Translations under genes and position numbers: made by a program | The notes under the pieces: model-generated | The model's database searches: none | What the model saw: the letters and a program-made list of their open reading frames with translations, nothing else | Told to the model about the DNA's origin: nothing | IMG/VR virus record: IMGVR_UViG_3300020220_000076 | Span: 1 to 51,328 of that record | DNA from: a virus | Strand: one strand, 5' to 3' | Length of the DNA stretch: 51,328 nt | Part shown: positions 24,237 to 36,200 of the stretch, one piece after another | How positions within the stretch are numbered: the stretch's first letter is position 1 | How the letters are laid out: the number at the start of each line of letters is the position of its first letter

Positions 24237-24423
24237 TAATAATCTCCTTTAATAAAAGTTTAATTTCTTCAATGTCTTTTTTCATTTCTTCAAGTTCAAA
24301 TTTTTGCAATTCACGATTATTTTTAGCATTCATATATTGATTATATGATTGACTATCATAATTTAATATAGCGCCAGTTTTTTCATCTCTGTATAAATTT
24401 GGAAATCCTTTGACCGGAATCAT
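24223..24423 (-). CDS. Small hypothetical protein with coiled-coil C terminus
   Basis: The protein has 66 aa from ATG 24423, which overlaps the stop of the DUF4815 gene (TGATG). A GTG one codon earlier is also possible. The N terminus IPVKGFPNLYRDEKTGAILN is followed by a charged helix ELQKFELEEMKKDIEEIKLL with heptad spacing, ending LKEIINGSK. Proteins of this size and pattern occur next to structural genes in cyanomyoviruses as I recall them. The function is unknown; coupling to the preceding gene suggests a structural or chaperone role. Confidence 0.72.
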   Translation of the reverse strand: MIPVKGFPNLYRDEKTGAILNYDSQSYNQYMNAKNNRELQKFELEEMKKDIEEIKLLLKEIINGSK

Positions 24424-27400
24424 CACGCTAAAGCAATACTTCTGAGATCTTTAAATCTTGGTGCGTATGCTTGATTAGTGCCTGATATTACTACTTTGAT
24501 AGTATATCCAGTAAAACTACCAAGATTATTAGCACTAAAATCATACTCTAAGAATTGATCATCCAAACTTTCTGGCACAAAAGTATCAGGAAGTCCACTA
24601 TTTTTGGAAAGATCGACAACATCTAAAAATCCATCTTGATTATTATCAACTGTTAAGTTTTCATAACCAGGGAATAACTCAAATGATGGTTCAACTTCAC
24701 TCGAATCTGGTCTAATCAAACTATATAATACTCTAAAATCTGCAGATGAATGTCTATAAGCACTCAAAATAACTTTAAGTGAAGTTGCTGGTTGTGCTAG
24801 TCTAACTGTATTTGATACATAAATTGCAGCATGTGGATCATTGAAGATACTATTAACTCTATTATCCCCAGAATAATCTTGTATTGGTTTATTTAATCTA
24901 CTATTTAAAAATTCAACAGAAGATTGCTTCCAGAAGATCATGGGTGAAAGATTAGAATCTGTAGTTTCTAAATTAACTTTCATTGTAAATGATTTATTTC
25001 TTAAAAGAGATCCCAAATATTCTTGTTCATTTACATTAGAGCATACAATTCTTGTAGAAATAAGTCTATTTTCGACCCCAAGTTCAACTGGTTCATATTG
25101 TTGATCAATAAATGATGTTTCATTTCCACTGACACTTGTTCCACTAACTGTTCTAATTTCTCCAGATACTGAAGTTGTTGAACTTGGACTTAATAGTCCA
25201 ATATGTGGAATTAAACTATTAAACTGAATATTTTCCGTTGCTTGAACATTATTTCCACCACAAGATAATTCAGAATTAAATGATAGTTGTGGAGAATTTT
25301 CTGGAGATCCTCCACTCCCTTGATCAGTAGATCTACTCGATACATTTGAATCAAAATTAGTTCTATCAAATTCAACATAGTAACTATCAATATCAATACC
25401 AGTATCACTGATGTCGTGAGTTTTATTTATTCTTCTTAATGATACGCCACCAATTTCATACTTGTAAACGGGATCAGTTGTATCGTGAGACGTTACTATA
25501 GTTGAATCAATTCCTCTAGTAACATTAATTGTCCCTGCACCAGGAGGAGATGTATATTTTAAAATTTCATTTCCTATCTTGATAAATCCTGGATTTGTTG
25601 CACTTACTGGTAAACCTTCAAAAGTTGCAAAATTTGCTGTTGACGCCAAACTAATTGCAGTATCGGAAACTAATACTGGTGTAGATAATGTTGTTGATGG
25701 TATATCACTTTGAACATCAAAAATTCTGACTTTATTTACATTTGAATACATTCCATGTTCATAATGATTAATCTTAAAGAAGTTTCCAGAATATACATCA
25801 CCGATAGAGGTTGATGATGTGATTGTAGCTCCAGTTGACGTGAAATTTCCAGAATTGTTGTAATATGCTAAAGAAGAAACGCCAACACTAAAAGAATTAC
25901 TCTGAACATTTGATAAGTATAATGTATCAATCCCATTTGATATTCCGGTAATTGTAATACGTGAATCACGACCTCCAACTGGACTTACAGTTGATGTAAC
26001 AATACCAACTACATCACCAACTGAATAACCATTACCTGGAACAGATATTCCAATTCCTGTTATGGCACCATTAGATACACTTAGAATGTTTACTTTTAAT
26101 CCTGAACCATTACCGGTAATATTATATGTTTCCACACTATTACAAACGCTATAATTTGAACCTCCCGTAGTGATCACAACTGAAGAAACTGAATTTCCTG
26201 TTTTTTCAATATAACCATAATTATATGAAGCATTTTGGACAGAAACTTTTCTTCCTATAGATAAAGCAGATATTAAACCAGAATCTGTAATTGTTGCGAC
26301 ACCAACTTTTAATTTTTTTGGTAAAATTGTAATAGGGTTGGATTCTAGTGTAGGTATATAATTATTACTTTGATTTAAAGTTGAATTATGGAAAAATGCA
26401 CTTCCTGAAGTAGAAGTAAATCTTGCTTTGTATAACTTAAACTTCATATCTTGATATTGGTTTGCAGTCCAAATAGAACCATTTTGAGATTTAAATAGAC
26501 TTCCCAATCCAAATTGTCTAGAATATCTGATTGCCTGAGTATCTGGAAGATTTTTGGTTTGAATTGTTTTTGCATCCATTTCAGCAATCCAAACTTGATA
26601 CTCGTTAGATTGTGGAGCAAGTAAAACTATAGCGTACTCTAAATTGGGAGCAAGATAAATTGGATAATCAAATGTTATTTTAGTTGCTATAGATGCATCT
26701 GCGGAAGTTGTAATATCGGATGGTTTTAATGTTACTGGATTGCCAACAATAATTCTAGTTGGAGTTCCTAATTCAACGGTTCTAACTTCTACTGTAAGAG
26801 GTGCATTATTTGAATCTTTAGTTGCAAAGAATATGTCAACTGCAGTTAAATATGCGCCATTTACATCTTCCTCTGGTTTAATACCATCAGATACCTCTGT
26901 AGAACCACCTACAGAAAAAGATTGTGCAAGTGGATCAACAAAATATGTTGTTGTCGTTGTGGTCGTAACTTTTTGCCTCTCTTCCCAGGTTCCCTCTGAT
27001 TTATAAATTGTTTCTCCAGAGGAAATTAATGTATCCCCAGGTAGTGGAGTTTCATTAGTTAAACTTGATGTTAACTTATAAACTTTTGAACCAGTTGATA
27101 TTCTAACAGCAGGAGGAGGATTTCCATTTGGGTCTCTTAAGAAGAATGATCCTGTTATAGAACCATTAATATCAGTGATTAATCTTAGATCTTTTACATA
27201 TGCAACAGCATTACTTGTTTGACCAACTAAAATCATACCCGTTGTTAAATACCCAGAGTATAAACCTTGTACTTCTGAACATAAAGAAGATATGTCAATA
27301 TTTAAAATTTTAGATGAAGCACTGTAAAACTCTGGTATAGTTTCTGAAGACAAATATGGGTTAGTTGTGTATGTTACTGATGGTGAATTGAATGCACCCT

Positions 27401-30400
27401 CTTTATGATTTGATGCAGCAACTCTAAAACTAATTAAATTGTTTCCATTAGCAGTTCCAATTACAGTTTCTCCTACTTGGAAAGCAGTAGACGCTCCATA
27501 ATTTTGAAGTGTTGAATCATTAGCAATTTCTACAAGTTTAGGTATGAAATCTACTCCGCTATTTCCGTCTAAGAATTGATAATATCTAGTTAGTGATTTT
27601 AACTTAACAGCACTAAACTGAGTGTTTCTAGATCTCATGTATAATTCAGAACCACTCGAAATTAATCGATCTTCTTCTGTTACTGTTGTTGTACGTCTAA
27701 CAACTGAAAAAGTTCCTGTTACACCTACTCTCTTTTTCTTTTTCTCTGTTATAGAAACATCTGCTAACCTAATTGTTCTTACCCAACTATCACTTGATGG
27801 ATTTAATATTATACTTCCACTATAAGAAACAACATGGAATGGGTTAACATTCTCAACTGTTGTTGCAAATGTTTGCTCAATCCAACCAACTGAATCATAT
27901 TTTAGTGTAATTACATCTCCAGTCTTTTGAACATTTGAATCAAGTAATTCAAAATTACTGTTTAAATCTAAATCTTCATCAGTTATATCTTGTGCAGATA
28001 CTGGTTTTAAACTAATACTATTTTTAGAAACTTTTGGTCTTAATTCATTATTTACTGAATCAATTTCTATAGTCGAAAATTCTGTATCTAATAAGTTATT
28101 ATTTTTAAAATCATCTACAAAAAATCCAGTTTTAAATCTATTAAGTCCCTGAGCATCTTGGATTTGTAAAGTTTGAGTATTCAGTTCTAATAGGGATAAT
28201 GAAGTTACTCTTTCTAAGTTTTCAACTCTATCTTCTATTTTACCAATATCACGCATTGTATATCTTCTATTATCAACTAAAGATATTGAAGCGTCTTTTG
28301 GATTATACAAATATGGCGGTAATGTAATTGTAGCAATTTCCATTACCTCGTCTGGATTCTTAGGTGCTTTCGGATCTGTAGATGGAATACCTTGTAGAAT
28401 TGTAAATACGCCAGATTTATCCAGATAAAGTTTATCAATCCTACCTAAGTAAAAATCATAACCAATCAATGCACTTTCATTTGGTGACATAATAATTTTT
28501 GGATCTGTACCAAATGTTCTAGAGGAAAAATCAAATGGAGATGCTGTAGTGCTAGTGAAAACTGGTACTCTAGGTCTAAAATCTAAAGTATCAGATGCTC
28601 TTAAACTATTTGCACCAATAGATGGAATATCTGATAAAAATCTTTCCTCATCATAACTATTTACAGTAAATACATCTCCAGTATCACTTGAAGGTACTGA
28701 ATAATAATCAAATATAATTAAAAGTTGTTTGGATGGAGAACTTTCTCCATTTTTTCTAATTAATTTGGAATAATCATAATACTGTTCTTTTTGACCTTTA
28801 TCTAATATGAATTTTGTTGTAATATTTCTATATTTTCCTAATGTAATAGATGCAATTGTTGTATTGACATTTGATTCTTCAAAAGTAACATTTTCACCAG
28901 AAATAAATTTACTATCATTTAAATAAACAATACCTAGTGTATCTGAAGATGGTTTTGATACTACTCTTGCAACTGATTTACTTGTACTACCTATAATATT
29001 TTCGCCTATAATTGCATTATTACTAACATTTGCAATTGAATTAAATAAAACTTGATCTAAAACTGGACTACTAGTATCTAAAGATTCATAAACAGCAATG
29101 ACATTTGCAACATCTGGATAGTTAAGACTTATTTCTTCATCTTGCACTCTTAATCCATAATATTGATTATATGTAAGACCATCATTTATCGATGTATTGA
29201 CTCCAACACCAGATTGAGGATCTTTAGATAAGGTTATATTTATTATTTTTGATCTATTAAATTGTTTAATTTTACTTTGAATCCCATTTTTAACAAAAGT
29301 TGCATTAATTGCCGAAATTTGTCCATTAGAAATATTTGAAAATGTAACCTGATTACCACTCACATTAACTTTATCTGATGTTAAATTTTCTATAGTACCA
29401 TTACTGTAGAAAATAGAATATCTTTCTTCATCATATGCTTCAAAGTTTACTGATGTTGAATTTATTCCTAAATTAAAGTTTCCTGTGTTTACAGTTAATG
29501 TATTTGTTGATACAGTAAATGTACTATTTGATTGTGCCGAAAAAGTAATTGTTGATGCACTTAAATCTGTTGATGAAACATTTGAATTTGGTAACTGTGC
29601 GTATAAAAATCCTCTTTCTTCATTTTTTAATATTGAAACTCCTAAAGAATATGAAACCTTAGAAGTTAAACCAACACCAGGAAGAGAACCATCGCAAATA
29701 TTAGAAACAGATGTAACCGCTTCTAGAGTCATAGAATTTAAAGATGGTGATATTGAAACAACACGATTATAAATTTCACTTGATGCACCATCTCTTTGAT
29801 ATCTAATTATAGTATCTGTTTTAATTCCACTAAAGGTTGCTGGAGATGAAACTGTAGCGGTACTAATTCCACCACTTGCCGCAGTTATAGTAATAAGTTC
29901 TGGTCTAGAAATTATATCCAATTGAGTATCTGATAAAAACGCTGTTGTAAATCCAGATACTGCTGTTGACTGATATACAGATTTTATGTCATCAATTCCA
30001 TAAATTTTTACAGAAGAAATTGTTCTTGGATATAATTCAACTCCATTAATAAAAATTTGTTCACCGACAGAAAAAGTTCCTGAAGTTTGTCTTACACTAA
30101 TTATATTTGTCCCAGATCCTGCTGAAACTGCATAACCACTTGCGCCACTACTTTTTCCTTTAATGAATGAAGTTGCAGGAATTTCCGATGAAGAAACAGA
30201 TTGATTTAATGTTAATTCAGTATAAGTTTGAATGTCATAAAGATAAATGTCCCAGTTTGTTGATGCACCACTATATGCAGCATCTGTTACATTAAAATTA
30301 TAAATTCTTGCCGATCCAATAGTTGATCCTGCAGGATTTATTGTACTATTTTTTCTTCTATTTTGTAGATAAACTATTTCTTTTTGTTTTGGTGCCCCTG

Positions 30401-31610
30401 TTACATTATTAACTCTCAATAAATTTCCCATTTCAAAGGGAATATTTACTGATGAAACTTTTTGAGTAGTTCTTGGTTTTGGTACATCTATAATTTCAAC
30501 ACCAGTTTTTTCTATATCATATCCCCTTACATAAGCTTTTCCTGGAGAAAGTTTTACACACATTAAATCATCATTTGGAGTATTTCCCTGATTCGTTTTT
30601 TCATTGCTGAAAAATAAACCATCATTCCCAAGTCTATTATTTAAAGAATTATTTAATGTAAATTGAAATGGTGTTACTGTATAATTTCCAGATTCATCAT
30701 ATGTTCTTTGCGCCAAATAATCTCTAATTAAAGAATAACTAGATTTAACTTGAATTTTTTGAATAGCACCATTTCTAACTCTTAAAAGTTCTACAAAATC
30801 AGTATCATCTAAATCAGTTAAAAGTTTTTTACTTAATATTAATGAAATTTTAAATCTATCTGCTCCTGGAGCAGCATAATTTGTAAATCCCTTTGCATTA
30901 TCATAAAGAGTGCTATCATCCTTAGCAGTAATGATTTGTTCATTAATTCTCAAACCAACTCTATATGATGGAGTGTTAGTATAATAATCTAAAATAATTG
31001 TTTGTTGAGGAACTCTTACAAAAATACCCCTAATAAAATATACACCTTCACCTATAGAAGCTGCAGACCCAATTGAAGATGCTTCAGATGAAATTGTTGT
31101 AGCAAAAGGAATACCAGATGTAATTGAATCTACAGTTTCTGATGCAGATAAAGTTTCGTTATTCTGAAATTGACTAATTTTAAAATCTGAGTCAGAATCA
31201 ATATATTTTACATAAAGTGTGGCATATTCAATATCTGAATTTGGAAGTTGAACTAACTGAACAGTTGCAGTAATTCCAGATACCTGTCCTGTAATTTTTT
31301 TACCTACAAAATTTTGTAAATATGTGGTAACATCAACATCATATTGCTTAGGATTTACTCTAACAGCATAAAATTGTCCATCATAAGTGATATTTCCTGG
31401 AATTACTACAGATCCTTCTTTAAAAATATGACTACCAAAAGTTTCTATTTGATTTTGCAATATTGACTGTAGAGTATTTAACTCACGAGTTTGAATTGCT
31501 TTTCCTGGGTTAAATAAAATCTTATAGTAATCTTTATCTTTAGCACCTATAGTTGGTTCGGAAAAGTCATCAAAATATGGACTTACATTAAGGTTAGTTT
31601 TTTGAGCCAT
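24423..31610 (-). CDS. Very large baseplate/tail protein with DUF4815-like N terminus
   Basis: The 2395-aa protein starts KTNLNVSPYFDDF, then DKDYYKILFNPGKAIQTRELN, then LQNQIETFGSHIFKEGSVVIPG, the signature of DUF4815-type phage structural proteins. The middle is Ser/Thr/Asn-rich beta sequence. Near the C terminus are SVVITTGGSNYSVCNSVETY and SVPGNGYSVGDVVGIV repeats shared with gp14, and a GFIKIGNEILKYT...VTRGIDST module shared with the gp7-like protein. It occupies the T4 gp9-gp12 interval after gp8, so a baseplate-periphery or fibre-attachment role is likely but not shown. It overlaps the next gene by one base. Confidence 0.85.
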   Translation of the reverse strand: MAQKTNLNVSPYFDDFSEPTIGAKDKDYYKILFNPGKAIQTRELNTLQSILQNQIETFGSHIFKEGSVVIPGNITYDGQFYAVRVNPKQYDVDVTTYLQNFVGKKITGQVSGITATVQLVQLPNSDIEYATLYVKYIDSDSDFKISQFQNNETLSASETVDSITSGIPFATTISSEASSIGSAASIGEGVYFIRGIFVRVPQQTIILDYYTNTPSYRVGLRINEQIITAKDDSTLYDNAKGFTNYAAPGADRFKISLILSKKLLTDLDDTDFVELLRVRNGAIQKIQVKSSYSLIRDYLAQRTYDESGNYTVTPFQFTLNNSLNNRLGNDGLFFSNEKTNQGNTPNDDLMCVKLSPGKAYVRGYDIEKTGVEIIDVPKPRTTQKVSSVNIPFEMGNLLRVNNVTGAPKQKEIVYLQNRRKNSTINPAGSTIGSARIYNFNVTDAAYSGASTNWDIYLYDIQTYTELTLNQSVSSSEIPATSFIKGKSSGASGYAVSAGSGTNIISVRQTSGTFSVGEQIFINGVELYPRTISSVKIYGIDDIKSVYQSTAVSGFTTAFLSDTQLDIISRPELITITAASGGISTATVSSPATFSGIKTDTIIRYQRDGASSEIYNRVVSISPSLNSMTLEAVTSVSNICDGSLPGVGLTSKVSYSLGVSILKNEERGFLYAQLPNSNVSSTDLSASTITFSAQSNSTFTVSTNTLTVNTGNFNLGINSTSVNFEAYDEERYSIFYSNGTIENLTSDKVNVSGNQVTFSNISNGQISAINATFVKNGIQSKIKQFNRSKIINITLSKDPQSGVGVNTSINDGLTYNQYYGLRVQDEEISLNYPDVANVIAVYESLDTSSPVLDQVLFNSIANVSNNAIIGENIIGSTSKSVARVVSKPSSDTLGIVYLNDSKFISGENVTFEESNVNTTIASITLGKYRNITTKFILDKGQKEQYYDYSKLIRKNGESSPSKQLLIIFDYYSVPSSDTGDVFTVNSYDEERFLSDIPSIGANSLRASDTLDFRPRVPVFTSTTASPFDFSSRTFGTDPKIIMSPNESALIGYDFYLGRIDKLYLDKSGVFTILQGIPSTDPKAPKNPDEVMEIATITLPPYLYNPKDASISLVDNRRYTMRDIGKIEDRVENLERVTSLSLLELNTQTLQIQDAQGLNRFKTGFFVDDFKNNNLLDTEFSTIEIDSVNNELRPKVSKNSISLKPVSAQDITDEDLDLNSNFELLDSNVQKTGDVITLKYDSVGWIEQTFATTVENVNPFHVVSYSGSIILNPSSDSWVRTIRLADVSITEKKKKRVGVTGTFSVVRRTTTVTEEDRLISSGSELYMRSRNTQFSAVKLKSLTRYYQFLDGNSGVDFIPKLVEIANDSTLQNYGASTAFQVGETVIGTANGNNLISFRVAASNHKEGAFNSPSVTYTTNPYLSSETIPEFYSASSKILNIDISSLCSEVQGLYSGYLTTGMILVGQTSNAVAYVKDLRLITDINGSITGSFFLRDPNGNPPPAVRISTGSKVYKLTSSLTNETPLPGDTLISSGETIYKSEGTWEERQKVTTTTTTTYFVDPLAQSFSVGGSTEVSDGIKPEEDVNGAYLTAVDIFFATKDSNNAPLTVEVRTVELGTPTRIIVGNPVTLKPSDITTSADASIATKITFDYPIYLAPNLEYAIVLLAPQSNEYQVWIAEMDAKTIQTKNLPDTQAIRYSRQFGLGSLFKSQNGSIWTANQYQDMKFKLYKARFTSTSGSAFFHNSTLNQSNNYIPTLESNPITILPKKLKVGVATITDSGLISALSIGRKVSVQNASYNYGYIEKTGNSVSSVVITTGGSNYSVCNSVETYNITGNGSGLKVNILSVSNGAITGIGISVPGNGYSVGDVVGIVTSTVSPVGGRDSRITITGISNGIDTLYLSNVQSNSFSVGVSSLAYYNNSGNFTSTGATITSSTSIGDVYSGNFFKINHYEHGMYSNVNKVRIFDVQSDIPSTTLSTPVLVSDTAISLASTANFATFEGLPVSATNPGFIKIGNEILKYTSPPGAGTINVTRGIDSTIVTSHDTTDPVYKYEIGGVSLRRINKTHDISDTGIDIDSYYVEFDRTNFDSNVSSRSTDQGSGGSPENSPQLSFNSELSCGGNNVQATENIQFNSLIPHIGLLSPSSTTSVSGEIRTVSGTSVSGNETSFIDQQYEPVELGVENRLISTRIVCSNVNEQEYLGSLLRNKSFTMKVNLETTDSNLSPMIFWKQSSVEFLNSRLNKPIQDYSGDNRVNSIFNDPHAAIYVSNTVRLAQPATSLKVILSAYRHSSADFRVLYSLIRPDSSEVEPSFELFPGYENLTVDNNQDGFLDVVDLSKNSGLPDTFVPESLDDQFLEYDFSANNLGSFTGYTIKVVISGTNQAYAPRFKDLRSIALA

Positions 31611-31613
31611 CTT

Positions 31614-33182
31614 TTAAAATTCCAGGATAATTTTAATGTCTTCTTTTTGTCTAGAATTTCTTGTAACTGTTTGCCTATTACTAATATAAATTACATCCCC
31701 AGACTTACTATTTATCTCTGGATTTGCAAGACCATTCGTAAATTGGACGCCAAGATTTATAATTTTATTTGAAATAGTCAATGTACTTGTGTTGTCAATA
31801 GATGCATCAACATTTGCACTCCATCCACTGCTTGTTATTTGTGTACTTGTATTAAATCCAACTAAATTTCCTGTAGAATCAAAAAATGATGTTATTCCAA
31901 TAAAATCCGTATGATTTGATCCACCTCCACCATTATAGTATAAAGATCTATCCTGATAATATTTTAAAATATTAGTCTCGGAATCATAGGAAGCAACCCA
32001 ACCAAAAGATTTTTTATCATTTGCTTGCAGTTGTTGTATTTTATCACCAACTGAAGGAGTTCCACCAATTATTCCAGTTAATGCCATCGAATAAAGGGCA
32101 GAAAAATCATTCTGATTATATACTGTGGTATTGATTCCTGTAGAATCATAAACTGTTGGATTTTTTAAAATTCCAACTTGTGCAAATTTACTATCTACTG
32201 GAAAATCTTTGGTAGAATCATCAAATCTTGCATATACTAGTACCTTATCTGCACCTAATTCATGATAGATATTAAAACCATGACCTTTAGATGGAGGAAT
32301 AATTGGTATTAATTCTGCAAAAACTCCGTTTAATCCCATCTTAGTAGTTCCTAAATCGACTAGAGCATATGTATAATTTTTTCCCCCAGATGTAACCACC
32401 ACATCACTAATTTTACTTGATGTGTCAATTGTTACTGAAACAGTTCCGCCAGAACCATCACCAACTAAATTGCAAGATTTAGTTCCAGTATCATATCCTA
32501 AACCTTGATTTTGTATATAAACTTTTTTAATTTGATTTTCATTTAAATTTGAATTTCCATTTTCTCTAACCGCAGTAATTTGAGAATCTGTAGAGGTATC
32601 CCAATCATTTGGAAGTGTAATATATTCAGTGGAATCAAACTTTATAATATCACTTTGAGACACTGTATATAGATATTTCCAAGTATACCCATCACTAAGT
32701 TTAGATGGTTCTAAATCTGTAAATGTTGGTTCAATTTGTGAAGCATTTCCCGTAGTTTTAATTCCAGAAGAACCATTATCAATACAAATATAAACTCTAT
32801 AGTCAGAATTTAAAACATAATAATTTGCATCATATAATCTTACTGATCCAGTAGTTGGTGAAGGATTTATTATACTATAATCTGATCTATACATTTCATA
32901 TTGTGTGCCAGAAATCCAATTAATTTTTCTAATTACTCTTCTAATATTGGCACTTGTAATTTTTTTACCAAATAAAATTGTTGATTTGTAATGATTTAAA
33001 TAATCACTATTATCTATTGGATTTGGTACTGTTGTATCCCAATTGTCATTTCTACCAAACCCAGAAACATTAGGATTAGACAATCCAACAAAAACATAGT
33101 AAGAATTTGAAGAATCATTAACAGAATCTACAAAACTAGTTGCATTAAGTATTCTAAATTGATCTGTTACAATTGCAGACAT
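31614..33182 (-). CDS. 8: Baseplate wedge protein gp8
   Basis: Gp8 is a dimeric wedge component. The 522-aa protein keeps the family frame: the start AIVTDQFRILNATSFVDS, SSNSYYVFVGLSNP, DGYTWKYLYTVSQSDIIKFDSTEYITLP (parallel to T4 YVWEYLFEIPPDV...EYIVVP, from memory) and a C-terminal SGDVIYISNRQTVTRNSRQKEDIKIILEF (parallel to T4 GEMIYMENRPPI...EEINILFTF). T4 gp8 is 334 aa. The extra length includes the Gly-rich repeat region NQGLGYDTG...VVTSGGKNYTYALVDLG at about residues 220-270. A late promoter lies just upstream. Confidence 0.9.
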   Translation of the reverse strand: MSAIVTDQFRILNATSFVDSVNDSSNSYYVFVGLSNPNVSGFGRNDNWDTTVPNPIDNSDYLNHYKSTILFGKKITSANIRRVIRKINWISGTQYEMYRSDYSIINPSPTTGSVRLYDANYYVLNSDYRVYICIDNGSSGIKTTGNASQIEPTFTDLEPSKLSDGYTWKYLYTVSQSDIIKFDSTEYITLPNDWDTSTDSQITAVRENGNSNLNENQIKKVYIQNQGLGYDTGTKSCNLVGDGSGGTVSVTIDTSSKISDVVVTSGGKNYTYALVDLGTTKMGLNGVFAELIPIIPPSKGHGFNIYHELGADKVLVYARFDDSTKDFPVDSKFAQVGILKNPTVYDSTGINTTVYNQNDFSALYSMALTGIIGGTPSVGDKIQQLQANDKKSFGWVASYDSETNILKYYQDRSLYYNGGGGSNHTDFIGITSFFDSTGNLVGFNTSTQITSSGWSANVDASIDNTSTLTISNKIINLGVQFTNGLANPEINSKSGDVIYISNRQTVTRNSRQKEDIKIILEF

Positions 33183-33201
33183 ATGAATATTGTTTTTTCT
33201 G

Positions 33202-33209
33202 TATTTATA
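33202..33209 (-). promoter_or_regulatory. Late promoter upstream of gp8
   Basis: A perfect TATAAATA (33209-33202) lies in the 45-base gap between the gp7-like gene and gp8, about 20 bases before ATG 33182. It would give gp8 and the DUF4815 gene their own late transcript, independent of reading through the 12-kb gene upstream. Confidence 0.78.
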
Positions 33210-33227
33210 TCATATAAAAAGGTCTTT

Positions 33228-36200
33228 TTAACTAATAGGACCAATACCCTTTAATCCAAATCCCCTTCTTTGAATTGTTGGGAATGTTGATAAACCAGAA
33301 TTAATTGTAAATCCAGAAATACCTATCGATATCGGAGATGAAGACCTAGTAAATCCTGATAATTTACCCCATGAAAATTTACCAATATTAGACCCAGTTG
33401 TGGCAATTCCAACAATTGATGTTTGAGAATGAACATTACAAGTAATAATTCCTGCAGAAACATTTTTTCCACTAATATAATACACATTATCTAAGAAAGT
33501 GGTTCCTACACCAACAATACTAGAATTATCATTTATAATTGATGTTACACCATTACCAACTTTAGTATTAAAAATATAAATTGGATTTCCTACTTCAATA
33601 TTATTCATCGAAGACAAAGTAAAATTAAGAGCAAGATCTGTCCCAATTCCTACAGTAGTGCCTATTCCTATAACATTTCCTGAGGTTCCACTAATATTAG
33701 TAATTTTAGTAATATTTTCATAAATTGGATCTGGAAGTGGAATGATTACTTGTGGCAGATTTGATGTAGTATAACCAGATCCTGCATTTATAATTGATAC
33801 TGTTGAAAGTGATCCATTTATAATGGAAATAGAAGCAGTCGCTCTAGTTCCAGGAGTAACTGATAAAGTAGTTCCAAATGCTACAATTGTAGGTAATGGT
33901 GATGCAATATTTACTTCAATTGAAGATCCTGTATATCCACTACCAACATTACTAATAACTAAAGATTGAATTGTTCCAGCACTAGAAACCACAGCAGTAA
34001 CAACACCTGATATTGGATCTTGTAACCCAGAAACAATTAATGCGTCAAAATCAACTGAAGGTTCTGCTTCATAATTAAACAAAGATATATCATCTACAAA
34101 TATTTGACTATCATTTTGACTTACATTTTTGATAATTTTGGATGTTGGATAAATTTGAGGTTCTAAAGATTCTCTTGCTTTAGAAACTAAATATCCATTA
34201 ATAATTTTATCAACTTTTTGTTTTGTCCAACTAACTGGTTTAAAATTAGTATCATCAACACCTTGTAAATTATAAAGATTAGTTTCAAGTACCTTGGATG
34301 AAATAATATTAGTTACTGTTCTTGAAGATTGTGTTATTGTATTTGTCAAAGAATTATTATTACTAAAAACTTGGACATCATCTCCAGATTTAATAGTTTC
34401 ATATACATCATCTTTATATTGACTATCAGAAGGACTACCTTTATAGAAATAAATTGACACATTATCTTCACTCTTAGGTGCTTCAGTAAATGCAAATGAT
34501 GCTCCACCATCAAATTGATATGTAGCAACTGGTTGTTGTAGAATTCCATTTACAAATATTACAAGCAATGAATTAAAATCTATTGCTCGAGAATCTTCAT
34601 CACTAGAACTTCTTTCAAAACTTAACAATTGAGAATTGTAATAAAGAGGAAATCTTTTTCTTACTCCATTTTGTAAGTTTTTAATAGAATCAATATAATC
34701 TAATTCTCCAAATTGCCAAGCCGAAAAAGAATCTGTAAAAGTATCAAGGATTGTTAATTCAAATTCGGTAATTGGTTGTGTAAGACCGTATGCTGTAACA
34801 AGACCTACTGGTTTAATTACATCACCTTTTTTAAATCCATAACCATTTCTTACAATGTCAAAACCAGTAACTTCAAATAAAGTTGAACCTATTCCTGTTG
34901 TTGAACTTGCCCCAACATCTACATTTAAAAGTAAACCAATACCACATTCAGTTGTTGCTCCAGTGCTTAATCTAGAAACACCAATCATAGAAAGATTACT
35001 ATAACTTGGTGAAGATATATTGATAGTTGGATTTGTATAATTTGTACCACCACCAACAATAACGAATGAAAGTGTTCCACCAGCACCTACAACGGCATTA
35101 ATTGTTGCTCCTAGTCCTGTATGACCACTTTCAGTCACTGCTATCGAAACTGGACTTCTATAACCAGACCCCCAACTGCCAGATGTTCCAATTCCAATGG
35201 AAGTAATAGATCCACCTGCACCAATTATTGCCGTTATTGCAGCGCCTATGAGGGGTGCATAACCAAGACCTGGAGTTGATCCAAGAGAAACAATAATTCC
35301 ACCTCTGGGTAGTTGATTCAGGTTTACATCTGATTCTGAAATAATAATAGATCCATTTGAAGATGTAATTCCTGAGAAAATTACGCTACTAATTCCAATA
35401 GATGAATTTTCAATTATTCTAAAATTATTATTAGTATTATTTTCTGTAGTTGGCGTTTGATATATTCCATTAATAAGAACAATACCATTTCCACCACTAG
35501 TTCCTAATCCAACAGTATTAGCTCCACCAACTGTTAGTGTATAAGTTTGTCCTATACCTGTAAATTTTTCTGAAAGATTATCATAAACTTGATTAGAAGT
35601 ATAATCTTTTCTTAAAAATACTCTTCCATTAAAATATGATCTAGCTTCCGCAAGATTATCATAATCTATAAACAACTGATCTTCTAAACTTCCTTCGGGC
35701 GGCTCTGTAAAATAAATGCGACTGTTAGTAATATTAAATGAACCTCTATAAACAGATACAGAAGTTGAATCTGAATGTGAAGTCGCTGAAGATCCAACAA
35801 ATCCTCTTCTAACACTTACTAATGGAAATGTTCCGGCAAAGGATATTGGTCCAGAGTATGTCGTACCCAAACCAACATTTTCAACTTTCATATATTCATT
35901 ATCAATTTTTAAAATATCTCCCAATTGAATGGATGAAATTCCACTTAATCCAAAAATTGTAGAGGAAGTTCCTATTGTTCCACCATTATTAACGGTATAA
36001 TCTAGTAGTGAGTATGCAATTGGAGATTGAATGACATTATCAATCGAAATAAGAGATTTTTCATTTTTCTTTACCATCTCCAATTCGTGAGCATTTCCAG
36101 ATCCAATAGATGTAAATGTAACAGCAATACCATTATTTGCATATTCTTTTCTTGTTGCTAATTTAAATACATCATTCGAAACTTTAATTGCATATACAGT

